Assembly (NCBI RefSeq): GCF_022170785.1
Contig: NZ_CP081870.1
Location: 2,716,001-2,780,000, forward strand
DNA from: Rossellomorea marisflavi
GTDB taxonomy: Bacteria > Bacillota > Bacilli > Bacillales > Bacillaceae_B
Reading direction: 5' to 3'
Length of the DNA: 64,000 bases
Shown: piece by piece, positions 16,844 through 24,444 of the stretch
Layout: each line of letters starts with the position of its first letter
Numbering within the stretch: position 1 is the stretch's first letter
Program-made: the position numbers and the translations under genes
Notes under the pieces: generated by a model
Database searches by the model: none
Told to the model about the DNA's origin: nothing
The model's input: only the letters and a program-made list of their open reading frames with translations

Positions 16844-17140
16844 ATGAAAAAAATAGGTAAAGTCGTCGTTGCTTCCGCTCTTTCTCTCGGTCTGTTAACA
16901 GGTGTAGGAGGGTTTCATGCTCCATCTGCGGAAGCCGCAAGCAATGGAACGACCAAATGTGAGTATGCCAAAATCTATCACTATGTAAAATCAGGTGACA
17001 CCCTCTCCGGCATCGCAGCCAAGCACGGTGTATCTGTTAACACCATCATGAAGAACAACAACATTTCGAATCCAGACAAAATTTATGTCGGACAGAAGCT
17101 TTTCATTAAGTACAGCAACGTTCAAATATGTGACTCTTGA
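16844..17140 (+). CDS. Secreted LysM domain protein
   Basis: A 98-residue exported protein. The signal peptide ([27 protein letters not shown]) is followed by one LysM domain (about residues 46-90: [38 protein letters not shown]), which binds peptidoglycan glycan chains. No catalytic domain follows. Two cysteines (TKCEY and QICDS) flank the LysM domain and may form a disulfide. ATG 16844 is preferred to 16838 because GGAGAG then lies six bases upstream. Confidence 0.85.
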   Translation: MKKIGKVVVASALSLGLLTGVGGFHAPSAEAASNGTTKCEYAKIYHYVKSGDTLSGIAAKHGVSVNTIMKNNNISNPDKIYVGQKLFIKYSNVQICDS

Positions 17141-17142
17141 TC

Positions 17143-17178
17143 AAAAGGAGCAGATCTTTTCAGATTTGCTCCCTTTTC
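17143..17178 (+). terminator. Terminator of the LysM gene
   Basis: Near-perfect arms AAAAGGAGCAGATCT and AGATTTGCTCCCTTTT around TTTC, right after the stop codon. Confidence 0.85.
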
Positions 17179-17229
17179 ATGTATAAATTCTCTCATACCT
17201 CCCATACTAACCTTTGTACAAGCAAACCT

Positions 17230-17301
17230 TGGGCTATAGCCAAGCGGTAAGGCATCGCACTTTGACTGCGACATGCGTTGGTTCGAATCCAGCTAGCCCA
17301 G
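17230..17301 (+). tRNA. trnQ: tRNA-Gln (UUG)
   Basis: Acceptor arms TGGGCTA/TAGCCCA, anticodon loop CTTTGAC with TTG anticodon, T-loop GTTCGAATC, discriminator G at 17301. The CCA end is not encoded (GTTA follows). The sequence is nearly that of the B. subtilis tRNA-Gln. Confidence 0.95.
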
Positions 17302-17303
17302 TT

Positions 17304-17370
17304 AGAAAAGCGGAGGCGGGTCGCTCTGAGGCGACAATACCCTCGAGCCTCAACCCGCCGGAGCTAGACG
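17304..17370 (+). repeat. Structured repeat, copy A
   Basis: Starts AGAAAAGCGGAGGCGGGT and ends ACCCGCCGGAGCTAGACG. GGCGGGT pairs with ACCCGCC, with ATACCCTCGAGC in the loop. It resembles the AGAAAAGCGGA...CCGGAGCTAGAC repeat scattered in Bacillus genomes (from memory). It directly follows tRNA-Gln. Confidence 0.75.
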
Positions 17371-17373
17371 TCA

Positions 17374-17440
17374 AGAAAAGCGGAGGGGGCTCGCCCTAAA
17401 GCACCAATACCCTCGAGCTTCAAGCCCCCGGAGCTTACCA
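17374..17440 (+). repeat. Structured repeat, copy B
   Basis: A tandem copy of the preceding element. The start AGAAAAGCGGAGG, loop ATACCCTCGAGC and end CCGGAGCT are conserved, while the stem has changed to GGGGGCT/AGCCCCC. The paired substitutions keep the base pairing. Confidence 0.75.
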
Positions 17441-17515
17441 CCAAAAAAGCTTCGACTGGACCCAAGCCCCCCTCCCCCTTCATTCACACCTGTTTTTCAT
17501 AGCCAAACACAACAT

Positions 17516-17549
17516 AAAAAAGCAGGCACTCCCTCGGGTGTCTGCTTGG
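17516..17549 (-). terminator. Terminator of mgsR
   Basis: AGCAGGCAC/GTGTCTGCT arms with loop TCCCTCGG (one mismatch) and TTTTTT on the minus strand, 36 bases beyond the mgsR stop. Confidence 0.8.
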
Positions 17550-17584
17550 CTATTCATATTGGATTCTCTTCATGCCATTTACCT

Positions 17585-17965
17585 CTAGCTGCTCTTTTTC
17601 AGTGCTCTCTTCTTTGACGCAAGTCCCTGGAGCCCCTCTGGATTGTAGCCGACAACCAATTTCTTACCATCTGTGAGAAGGGGTCTTCTTAGAAGTTTTG
17701 GCTCTTTGACAATCAGTTGGATGACTTCGGAAAGTGGAAGGTCGTTGACGTCCTTGCCGAGATCCTTGAAAGTCTGGCTTCTGGTTGCAAGGATTTCATC
17801 CAGTCCTTCTGTCGTGAGGGCGAGGAGATGCATGAGTTCTTCCGGGCTTGGCGTTTCCCTGAATAAATGTCTTTCATTGAAATCAACAGCATTGGCAGTT
17901 AACCATTTCTTCGCTTTCCTGCATGATGTACAGCTTGGATACGTATAAAATGTTAAATGATTCAT
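17585..17965 (-). CDS. mgsR: Spx/MgsR-type regulator (ArsC fold)
   Basis: A 126-residue thioredoxin-like protein of the Spx family. The redox switch CTSCRKAKKW (Cys12, Cys15) and RRPLLTDGKKLVVGYNPEG with its conserved RPLL are present. Such proteins bind the RNA polymerase alpha subunit and alter promoter choice under oxidative or general stress. The length and position next to yqgY match B. subtilis yqgZ (mgsR). CAAGGAGG precedes the start by seven bases. A dyad TGTACA-N5-TGTACA lies upstream (18025-18040). Confidence 0.85.
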   Translation of the reverse strand: MNHLTFYTYPSCTSCRKAKKWLTANAVDFNERHLFRETPSPEELMHLLALTTEGLDEILATRSQTFKDLGKDVNDLPLSEVIQLIVKEPKLLRRPLLTDGKKLVVGYNPEGLQGLASKKRALKKSS

Positions 17966-18300
17966 TGGTTCATCCTCCTTGAAATCGTTTGTTCAATCTT
18001 TGTTAAACATATTGTATATCACTTGTACAACATATGTACAGTATTATCCCTCGAAAGTTGTGAACATTTTTTTAACAGTCTCCCGACCTATCTGGAAAAT
18101 AAAATGAAAGGGCTTGCGCATTTCCAAATCCAATACGTTTGAAATCCCTTTCAAAGTGGAACGATATGTACTATACTTCTTGTTAAGAGGCATGAATATC
18201 ACTTTTCCGTCACAAAGTCCCAATAAACTGATATTTACTTTTATGGTAGATTTCATTTATAATTACTTACGACGGACAGAGGGTAAAGGAGGGTTTACAT
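17966..18300. other. Intergenic region mgsR/yqgY (335 bp)
   Basis: AT-rich divergent promoter region. It contains the dyad TGTACA-ACATA-TGTACA near the mgsR side, an imperfect hairpin at about 18106-18153 (outer arms TGAAAGGG/CCCTTTCA, inner ATTTC/GAAAT), and TATAAT about 40 bases before yqgY with TTTACT 18 bases upstream of it. No additional gene is seen. Confidence 0.5.
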
Positions 18301-18546
18301 ATGGATCGAATGTTCAGAGTTTTAGGATTTTGGACGGGTATCTTTGCGGTATTTTTCTACCTTGGCGACATGCCAAAGACATCATTGCTATTCTTAGGGC
18401 AAACAGGTTTTTTCATTATGCTTAGTTATTTAAAGCTATCCGAACGTATGTATATCTATGTTTTCGGTGCCTACCTTACCGTGTTTTTCGCCGGCTTCAC
18501 ATATTGGACCACCTTTATGATGACTCCAGGCGCAGGAGGCCACTAA
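18301..18546 (+). CDS. yqgY: DUF2626 family small membrane protein YqgY
   Basis: An 81-residue protein with two or three hydrophobic segments (FWTGIFAVFFYLG, LLFLGQTGFFIML, YIYVFGAYLTVFFAGF) and a short C-terminal tail PGAGGH. It matches YqgY of Bacillus in size, start (MDRMFRVLGFWTGI) and position; function unknown. AAAGGAGG precedes the start. It converges on yqgX through a shared bidirectional terminator. Confidence 0.85.
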   Translation: MDRMFRVLGFWTGIFAVFFYLGDMPKTSLLFLGQTGFFIMLSYLKLSERMYIYVFGAYLTVFFAGFTYWTTFMMTPGAGGH

Positions 18547-18584
18547 AAAAAAGCCTTTAGCTCAAATGCTAAAGGCTTTTTTTT
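18545..18584. terminator. Bidirectional terminator yqgY/yqgX
   Basis: AGCCTTTAG/CTAAAGGCT arms flanked by an A tract on the left and T8 on the right. Confidence 0.9.
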
Positions 18585-19218
18585 AATATCCATTGAGAAA
18601 GGGATTCCCATCCATTTCATGACCGATACTCGTTTCTGGCCCATGGCCTGGCAGGACGATTGTCTCTTCCGGCAATGATAGTAGATGGTCGTGAATGCTC
18701 GCTAGGAGCTGCTGAGGGTTCCCTCCAGGCAGATCCGACCTTCCGATGCTTCCCATGAAGAGCGTATCGCCTGCCACCACGACGTGTTCATCCCGCAGGT
18801 AATAGGAGATGCTTCCCGGAGAATGGCCCGGGGTGTGGAACAGGGTCAAATGAAAGGAGCCGATCACCAACTTCTGCTCATCCGTCAATATGTAGTCGGC
18901 TGCTCTCGAGCTTATCTTCTCTTCCATCATGAATAGGACTGAACCATTCAATGAAGGATCGATCAACCACTGCGCTTCCTTTTCATGTACATAGACCGGT
19001 ATGCCGAAGCGATCGCGTACATCATCCACTGCCCCGATATGATCAAAATGGGCATGAGTCAATAAGATGGCCACCGGATTGAGGTCTTCTTTTTCCAACC
19101 AGCGGATCAGGGTATCGCCGTTCCCTCCCGGATCGAAAATCAGGCAGTCTTTCTTATCATTCCAAAAAACATAGCAGTTCGTTTGAAGCGGGCCGAGAGG
19201 AATTTGTTTCCATTCCAT
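18583..19218 (-). CDS. yqgX: Metallo-beta-lactamase fold hydrolase YqgX
   Basis: A 211-residue glyoxalase II-like protein. Zinc ligands: THAHFDHIG (about residue 54), HTPGHSPGSISYYL, GDTLFMGSIGRSDLPGG and LPGHGPETSIGHE. It probably hydrolyses a thioester such as an acyl-thiol of bacillithiol; the substrate is not proven. The family position next to yqgY is kept. AAGGAGGTGATAAC precedes the start. Confidence 0.85.
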   Translation of the reverse strand: MEWKQIPLGPLQTNCYVFWNDKKDCLIFDPGGNGDTLIRWLEKEDLNPVAILLTHAHFDHIGAVDDVRDRFGIPVYVHEKEAQWLIDPSLNGSVLFMMEEKISSRAADYILTDEQKLVIGSFHLTLFHTPGHSPGSISYYLRDEHVVVAGDTLFMGSIGRSDLPGGNPQQLLASIHDHLLSLPEETIVLPGHGPETSIGHEMDGNPFLNGY

Positions 19219-19418
19219 ATGTTATCACCTCCTTCAACTTCGTATGCTTCATTGTATCAGAAGCACTTCCGTCATAGAAAGATTCTGTCGAATCAAAAAA
19301 GTCAATTTTTTGACCTCGACAAACGAAGCAAAAAAATATAAAATGTAAATGCGTGCATATTTGTACATATTTTGTGGTATTATGAAAGCGTTAAACCGAA
19401 CGGAAAGGGGTAGGATTA

Positions 19419-19592
19419 ATGGGTCTTGTCATCATCACAGCATTGGTTACACTTTTGGCATTATTCGCCGTCGTCAGTACGTTTAAGAATAAAAACGCCC
19501 TTGGGATCTTCTTTTCCCTCGCCACATTAGGGGTATTTGGGTGGTTCACGGTCATGACCGTCCTTCACTCCGGTTATCCCGGAGGACATTAA
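19419..19592 (+). CDS. yqgW: DUF2759 family small membrane protein YqgW
   Basis: A 57-residue protein beginning MGLVIITALVTLLALFAVV and ending LHSGYPGGH, with two membrane helices. It is preceded by GGAAAGGGG. Size, C-terminal GYPGGH and location between yqgX and yqgV match YqgW. Its role is unknown. Like YqgY, it is a tiny two-helix protein ending in a Gly-His tail. Confidence 0.85.
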   Translation: MGLVIITALVTLLALFAVVSTFKNKNALGIFFSLATLGVFGWFTVMTVLHSGYPGGH

Positions 19593-19599
19593 TTCAAGG

Positions 19600-19633
19600 A
19601 AAAAGCCTCGTTCAGCTGAACGAGGCTTTTTTT
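19600..19633. terminator. Bidirectional terminator yqgW/yqgV
   Basis: GCCTCGTTC/GAACGAGGC perfect arms with loop AGCT, A tract before and T7 after. Confidence 0.9.
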
Positions 19634-19635
19634 GA

Positions 19636-19950
19636 TCATGAGTCCATCTTTTTCTGGACGGCAGAAAGCTTGCCTTCCATGGTCGAGACCTTATCGCGCC
19701 GGTCGTCGATTCGGATATTTGTAGCAACACGTTGAATCCCCTGTTGAAACGGTGATTCATGGATATCCTGGATCACTTGGAACAGGATGGGAAGCTCCCC
19801 TTCAATGATGGTATTCATCGGAGTGAGCTGATAACGGATTTTCCCCTCCGCTTCATACTGCTTCAAGATCTTCTGGAGATCAGCCACATAGGAACTGACG
19901 CTTGGGGATTCCGTGCCGATGGGGATGACCGTGACGTCTACGATAGCCAT
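19636..19950 (-). CDS. yqgV: MTH1187 family thiamine-binding protein YqgV
   Basis: A 104-residue ferredoxin-like-fold protein starting MAIVDVTVIPIGTESPSVSSYVADLQKIL, with YQLTPMNTIIEGEL typical of the MTH1187/YkoF-like family that binds thiamine-type ligands. The start at 19950 overlaps the yqgU stop by one base (TAATG), showing coupling. A longer frame runs back into yqgU but lacks family similarity. Confidence 0.85.
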   Translation of the reverse strand: MAIVDVTVIPIGTESPSVSSYVADLQKILKQYEAEGKIRYQLTPMNTIIEGELPILFQVIQDIHESPFQQGIQRVATNIRIDDRRDKVSTMEGKLSAVQKKMDS

Positions 19951-21044
19951 TATAGTTGTACTCCTTTCACACTGAGTAGATGGATGATGTTGCGATTGAC
20001 CAGGGAGATGACCTTCTCCAGCTGGTTCCCGTACAAACAGGCATTCCCTTTCGGAGCACATGTCAATGGCTCGAGAGGGAGATCGGTGAACAATACCTTC
20101 TCCTTGCCGCTGAAAATATCCCACTCCTTCAACGAGAAGCCGTCTGTATCTGTATCTGCGGCCCCCTTCCCGTTCGCAGTGAACGTAAGAAAGCGACCTT
20201 TCCCTTCTATCATATCATAGTATGGGACCAGCCAGTCGGAATAGCGGCTCAGAAGTGATTGGGTAAAGGTCGATTGCTCGTCCCCTTCTGGAGATAGGAA
20301 GCGGTATTCAAAGATTCCTTTTTCATCTGTTCCCTTGATCGTCATGAGGGAATCGGAAAATTGATTGAAGTGGATCAGTTTCTCTGCAATCATCGCCCGC
20401 TTTCCGTCGAGCAAGGATTCCTCCATCAGGGGAGCGTTGAGGGCGATATCTTCTGTTGGCCAATCCTGGAAGATGACGGCATCATCCGATTTCCACTGCA
20501 CGAATGGTTGATCCATATCAAGGGTGCTCACATTCTTATTGTTGATGTCCACCAGTGAGACCTCGAAGCTCCAGTCCTCGGCAAAGCTTGTGAGGAGCAT
20601 TTCCCCAGGTGAGAATTCATTCCAAGCGAAAGAGATATCATAGGAGGGGATATCCTGCTCGAATATAGAGCGTCCATCAGGATCGATATAGGTGACCGTT
20701 GCTAGATAAGAACCAGGGGAGGTCTGGACGTAAATGCTTTTTTTATCAGGAGAGATACTGGAAGTGACATACGATGAGCCGGTCTCGAAAATCGTCTTTT
20801 GAGAACCGGTATAGATGTTATATTTAGATAAGCGGGTGGTTTCATCCTTCGTGGCCACCGTCAGGATTTCCGAATCAGTGAGCCATCCTACGTTTTCCAC
20901 AAATCCTTCTTCTTCAAGGCTTTCTGCTATGATTCTTTTTTCAGGCTCCTTGTGAGGGGCTTTCACCCCATCCGAAGAAGTGCATGCCGACAAAATCACC
21001 ATCATCCCGATGATACCACCTGCAATTGCGGCTTTATTCCACAC
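19950..21044 (-). CDS. yqgU: YqgU-like lipoprotein (beta-propeller)
   Basis: About 364 residues. The lipoprotein signal ends LSAC, followed by WD40/TolB-like blades (for example GWLTDSEILTVATK, SPDKKSIYVQTSPGS, SFAWNEFSPGEMLLTS). It is anchored outside the membrane; function is unknown. A GTG at 21044 is preferred because GGGAG lies eight bases before it. The ATG at 21068 has no ribosome site. It is cotranscribed with yqgV. Confidence 0.8.
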   Translation of the reverse strand: MWNKAAIAGGIIGMMVILSACTSSDGVKAPHKEPEKRIIAESLEEEGFVENVGWLTDSEILTVATKDETTRLSKYNIYTGSQKTIFETGSSYVTSSISPDKKSIYVQTSPGSYLATVTYIDPDGRSIFEQDIPSYDISFAWNEFSPGEMLLTSFAEDWSFEVSLVDINNKNVSTLDMDQPFVQWKSDDAVIFQDWPTEDIALNAPLMEESLLDGKRAMIAEKLIHFNQFSDSLMTIKGTDEKGIFEYRFLSPEGDEQSTFTQSLLSRYSDWLVPYYDMIEGKGRFLTFTANGKGAADTDTDGFSLKEWDIFSGKEKVLFTDLPLEPLTCAPKGNACLYGNQLEKVISLVNRNIIHLLSVKGVQL

Positions 21045-21202
21045 TGACCCCTCTCCCTTCGACTGCATTCTCTATTAGTACGTCCCACATCGGGAAACGT
21101 TTCAAAAAGATAAAAAAAAGACGGCTCAGGATGCCATCTATAAAACGCCGATAAACGTTCCTATTCTTATCATACTCCATTTTTCTCCTGTAGCGAAGGG
21201 GG

Positions 21203-22396
21203 TCACCACCATTTATATAACATAATGAGATAGATCCCAAGTGTATCCCTGTATATAGTATCGAATTGAGAGAGAGGGAGTGGATTGATTCCCTTGCCAA
21301 GCTCCAGTGTAATGCCCGTTTGCTGGAATTCTTGGATGAACCAATCTTTGAAACCTGCATAGCTGTCAACGTAGCGGATCGATGCATATCCACTTGCCCT
21401 CTTTATTTCTCCAGCGAGCCGCTCTGATTCTTTTGATTCGAGCCCTTCGTAGCCCCAGTAGAACTCCTTCCCTTGGGTATGGACCGCGACCAGCCGGTGG
21501 AAGCGTTCATTTCTTGCGAGCTGTTCCATGGCCTTCGATTCCGGCTCGGATATGGGCAGGTTTCCGGTAAAATCACGTGGGCCAGGTGTGCTCACCTCCA
21601 TGCGCCTCTTCTCGAATTCCCAGCGAGCAGGATACTGTTTATTCAAATCGATCCCCCGGATGTTCGCCTTCCAGCCGGTAAATTCCACCCGCCCCCCATT
21701 CAGACGGATCAAGTCCTCGGCCATCCCATCAGGCGGACCATTCAGGACAAGATCAACACCATCCGGATTGACCATGGGAACAAGGGAAAGAGACACCGTC
21801 CGATACAATGGCAGGATTGGAATGCCCCTCAAATCTTTGGAATTCGTTAAGGAAAGGAGATAGTCGTTCAGGAAGGTCATCAGGACCGCACTCGTGATCC
21901 ATTCGTTCCCGTGGAATGCACCGTTCATGTGGACCTTCTTGGCACCGCGCCCGATCTTGCATTCCATCAGGTCTTTACCAAGTACACTTTTCCCGATTGC
22001 ATTCACCCTGATAAATGGATAAAGCTCCTGTAAAAGGGTCAAATCCTTCTGAAAGCTCACAGAATCGTAAGGCTGCTTCCCATTCACAATGGGCGTGACC
22101 ACACGCCTGGGGAGGAACAGCTCAACACCTGTCTCCACTTCATTTGGATCAATGTTCTCATTGATCAGCAACAAGGCATCTACACCGATATTACGCTCAC
22201 CCGAAAGCCCCCAAAGGCTGTCTCCCTCCCGGACCACGCAGGTCTCTTTGATGAAACCCGGCACCTCCACCATCTCGTCTGTATCAAGATGATCGGGGTC
22301 GAGCTCGGGGTTTGAATCAACGAGCAGTTCTACAGGAATGTGGAACAGACTTGCATAGTACGACAGGGAATCACCTTTCCTCGCCTTTACCTTCAT
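21203..22396 (-). CDS. yqgT: Gamma-D-glutamyl-meso-diaminopimelate peptidase I-like (M14, two LysM)
   Basis: A 397-residue cytosolic or forespore-type carboxypeptidase. Two N-terminal LysM domains (about 1-48 and 52-98) are followed by an M14 zinc peptidase (zinc ligands in GAFHGNEWITSAV and AVHTQGKEFYWGYEG; catalytic Glu in GITLELGKG). It cleaves the gamma-D-Glu/Dap bond of peptidoglycan peptides. There is no signal peptide, as in B. subtilis YqgT and B. sphaericus endopeptidase I. Confidence 0.88.
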   Translation of the reverse strand: MKVKARKGDSLSYYASLFHIPVELLVDSNPELDPDHLDTDEMVEVPGFIKETCVVREGDSLWGLSGERNIGVDALLLINENIDPNEVETGVELFLPRRVVTPIVNGKQPYDSVSFQKDLTLLQELYPFIRVNAIGKSVLGKDLMECKIGRGAKKVHMNGAFHGNEWITSAVLMTFLNDYLLSLTNSKDLRGIPILPLYRTVSLSLVPMVNPDGVDLVLNGPPDGMAEDLIRLNGGRVEFTGWKANIRGIDLNKQYPARWEFEKRRMEVSTPGPRDFTGNLPISEPESKAMEQLARNERFHRLVAVHTQGKEFYWGYEGLESKESERLAGEIKRASGYASIRYVDSYAGFKDWFIQEFQQTGITLELGKGINPLPLSQFDTIYRDTLGIYLIMLYKWW

Positions 22397-22449
22397 GAGA
22401 CTCCTCCCACTTCATGCCTTTCTATACTCATATGATGTAGAGGGAAGTT

Positions 22450-23484
22450 CTATTCGCCAGGTTCAATCACACCCTCTATTTCTGTGAAAGGCAGGGTATG
22501 TTCTTTCATGACTTTTTGAAGGGAAATGGTTTTCGTTTCATGATTCGCACCGATACTGATCTTAGCAGTCTGCTCCTTAGGAGAATACACGACTGAATGC
22601 AGAGTGCCAAAGAAGTGGTCGTAATCTTTGAAAAACAAAGGTGAGGTTGGTTGATTGAAATGCTGAAACATGTCACCAGGCTGAAGGGAAGGTTCCAAGA
22701 GTTGATTTGCATAATGCCACCGATTCATTGAGCCTTTTATGTTCTCTCGATTCCACCCCCGCATACCTTCCGAACGAAAGTGATTTGTACAAGCCAGTGG
22801 AGATTCTGTTATCGTGTTGCATCCTTGAGGACCTGCTTCAACAATGATGGATTTCCCTGATGCATCCGTCATGGAATAGTTGTAACAATATTTGTGGGGG
22901 AGACGATAAAGAAAGTCGCATGCTTCATCGACGTTCGAACATAAATCCAATATGATTCGTACGATAGAAGGTGCCAAGAAGCCTCTTCCACCACGCTCAC
23001 TGTTTACAAAGTGAAGGCCCACCACTAAACCCTTATCATTCATGCCATCCAATCTACCCAGCCGGTGCTGACTGAATCCGATTGATGTAAGATGCTGTTC
23101 CGAATGATTGACGATGATTCTGGCATCATACAGCGTGTGATGAAAATCATAGTTCCGGTAGTACCTTCCGGAATGGTCCACTAAGGCTGTACAGCCCATT
23201 GGCGGCAGTTCAAGGTCAAAACCACTGAACGTTTTGAGTACCGATTCAAGATTCCACTCCATTCCTTCCGCAAAGCCGGCCAGTTCCTCTAAAAGGTGTG
23301 GGGCAACTTCATTCAATGCTGCCCTCGCCATTACTGAATCTACAGAATTGCTCCATTTCTGTATGGTATCAAGTTCACTATAGGAAACTGTTTTCTTAAA
23401 CTCACAACCCATCTGCTTGCCTTTTTGAAAATCAGTTCCAACAATGTTAAGAATATTTACCTTTAATAAGTCTTTTTCATCCAT
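22450..23484 (-). CDS. C45-type (acyl-CoA:6-APA acyltransferase-like) Ntn hydrolase
   Basis: A 344-residue member of the penicillin acyltransferase/choloylglycine hydrolase group. The expected self-processing cysteine lies in PPMGCTALVDHSGRYYRNYDFH, followed by GLVVGLHFVN and the late ACTNHF motif. It should cleave or transfer an acyl amide; the substrate is unknown. GGAGGGG lies just before ATG 23484. It overlaps the merR gene by eight bases and is thus under that regulator. Confidence 0.82.
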   Translation of the reverse strand: MDEKDLLKVNILNIVGTDFQKGKQMGCEFKKTVSYSELDTIQKWSNSVDSVMARAALNEVAPHLLEELAGFAEGMEWNLESVLKTFSGFDLELPPMGCTALVDHSGRYYRNYDFHHTLYDARIIVNHSEQHLTSIGFSQHRLGRLDGMNDKGLVVGLHFVNSERGGRGFLAPSIVRIILDLCSNVDEACDFLYRLPHKYCYNYSMTDASGKSIIVEAGPQGCNTITESPLACTNHFRSEGMRGWNRENIKGSMNRWHYANQLLEPSLQPGDMFQHFNQPTSPLFFKDYDHFFGTLHSVVYSPKEQTAKISIGANHETKTISLQKVMKEHTLPFTEIEGVIEPGE

Positions 23485-24241
23485 TATTTCCCCTCCAATT
23501 GACGACCGGCAAAAGCAAATCAAAGTGAGAAAAAGATGGTCCTCTATACCACTCTACGATTGGCCCTGCCGGATACCACCGGTTTTGCGAGGCGTAATCT
23601 AACAGTTGATGATAATGCTGCTTGATATGGTTGTCAGCAGATCTTCCTGGTAATGCAATACATAGTCCCCCTTGCATGGTTTCTACATTTGCATTTTGAG
23701 GAATGTCGACTCCTGTACATGCTTGTATACCGAATCCCATGTGGGCATGGACTGGGTTTTCTCCAGATATATATTTCAAATACAGTGCATGTACAGGAAC
23801 ACCGAGACGGTCGAACTCACGCAACCTTTCTTGAAACAGCGGTCCAAATTTCCCAACCTGTGCTGTTGCTTCGTACCACAGGATCTCATCTGGCTCCTTT
23901 TCAATTAATGAAATGTCTTGAAAATCTCCTTTAAGAAAGCGAATACTATTTTGAAGGATTTCTACTCTTTTTTGGATAGAATGAAGTAGACTGTCGAGAT
24001 AGTCCTTCCTTCTTGCCGGCTCCACAATTCCCTTCCACTCTTTGATACTTTCAAGTGGCACCTCAGCAAGCCTCAAGTTTGCAATCATATGAGCCTCTTT
24101 TACTTGTTCTTGATCGTAAAATCTGTATCCCTTTTCGTTTTTCTTCGTGGGCATGAGCAGTTCTTTCTTTTCATAAAAACGAAGAGCGCTCTTCGATATA
24201 CCTGTCTTATGTGAAAACTCTTGTATCCCCATTAAGGACAT
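23477..24241 (-). CDS. MerR family regulator with GyrI-like effector domain
   Basis: 254 residues. The N-terminal MerR helix-turn-helix (GIQEFSHKTGISKSALRFYEKKELL..YRFYDQEQV) is followed by a coiled coil (about 80-110) and a GyrI-like ligand domain, as in BltR/BmrR multidrug sensors. It should activate its own operon, including the C45 hydrolase, upon binding a small molecule. AGAGGGG precedes the ATG. The two-gene module interrupts the yqgT-glcK order known from B. subtilis. Confidence 0.87.
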   Translation of the reverse strand: MSLMGIQEFSHKTGISKSALRFYEKKELLMPTKKNEKGYRFYDQEQVKEAHMIANLRLAEVPLESIKEWKGIVEPARRKDYLDSLLHSIQKRVEILQNSIRFLKGDFQDISLIEKEPDEILWYEATAQVGKFGPLFQERLREFDRLGVPVHALYLKYISGENPVHAHMGFGIQACTGVDIPQNANVETMQGGLCIALPGRSADNHIKQHYHQLLDYASQNRWYPAGPIVEWYRGPSFSHFDLLLPVVNWRGNNG

Positions 24242-24263
24242 TCTGTCACCCCTCTCATTTCAT

Positions 24264-24294
24264 ATGATACAGCTTCATGTAAGTTGAAGGTCAA
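24264..24294 (-). promoter_or_regulatory. MerR-type promoter with 19-bp spacer and dyad operator
   Basis: Minus strand TTGACC (24289-24294) and TATCAT (24264-24269) separated by 19 bases. The spacer contains the inverted repeat CTTCA-ACTTACA-TGAAG. A long spacer with a central dyad is the hallmark of promoters that MerR proteins activate by DNA untwisting. Confidence 0.85.
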
Positions 24295-24402
24295 TATCCT
24301 TTTAGTATCATAAGAATAAAATATGATGCTTTGATGTATAATCTTGTATTTTCCTTTTCTCTCAAAAAAATTCTCGTGAGTGATTTAGAAACGTGCTCAT
24401 GC

Positions 24403-24436
24403 AAAAAAACATCCGACCTAGAAGGCCGGATGTTCA
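24403..24436 (-). terminator. Terminator of glcK
   Basis: AACATCCG/CGGATGTT arms with inner CCT/AGG pairing, and T7 on the minus strand just after the glcK stop. Confidence 0.85.
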
Positions 24437-24444
24437 TATACTTA

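Noticed and set aside
17214..17399. Small open frame through the tRNA-Gln and repeat region
   Set aside because: It overlaps the tRNA and the structured repeats and has no ribosome site.
17966..18060. SigB promoter for mgsR
   Set aside because: GTTTAA occurs, but no GGGTAT-like -10 at proper spacing is present.
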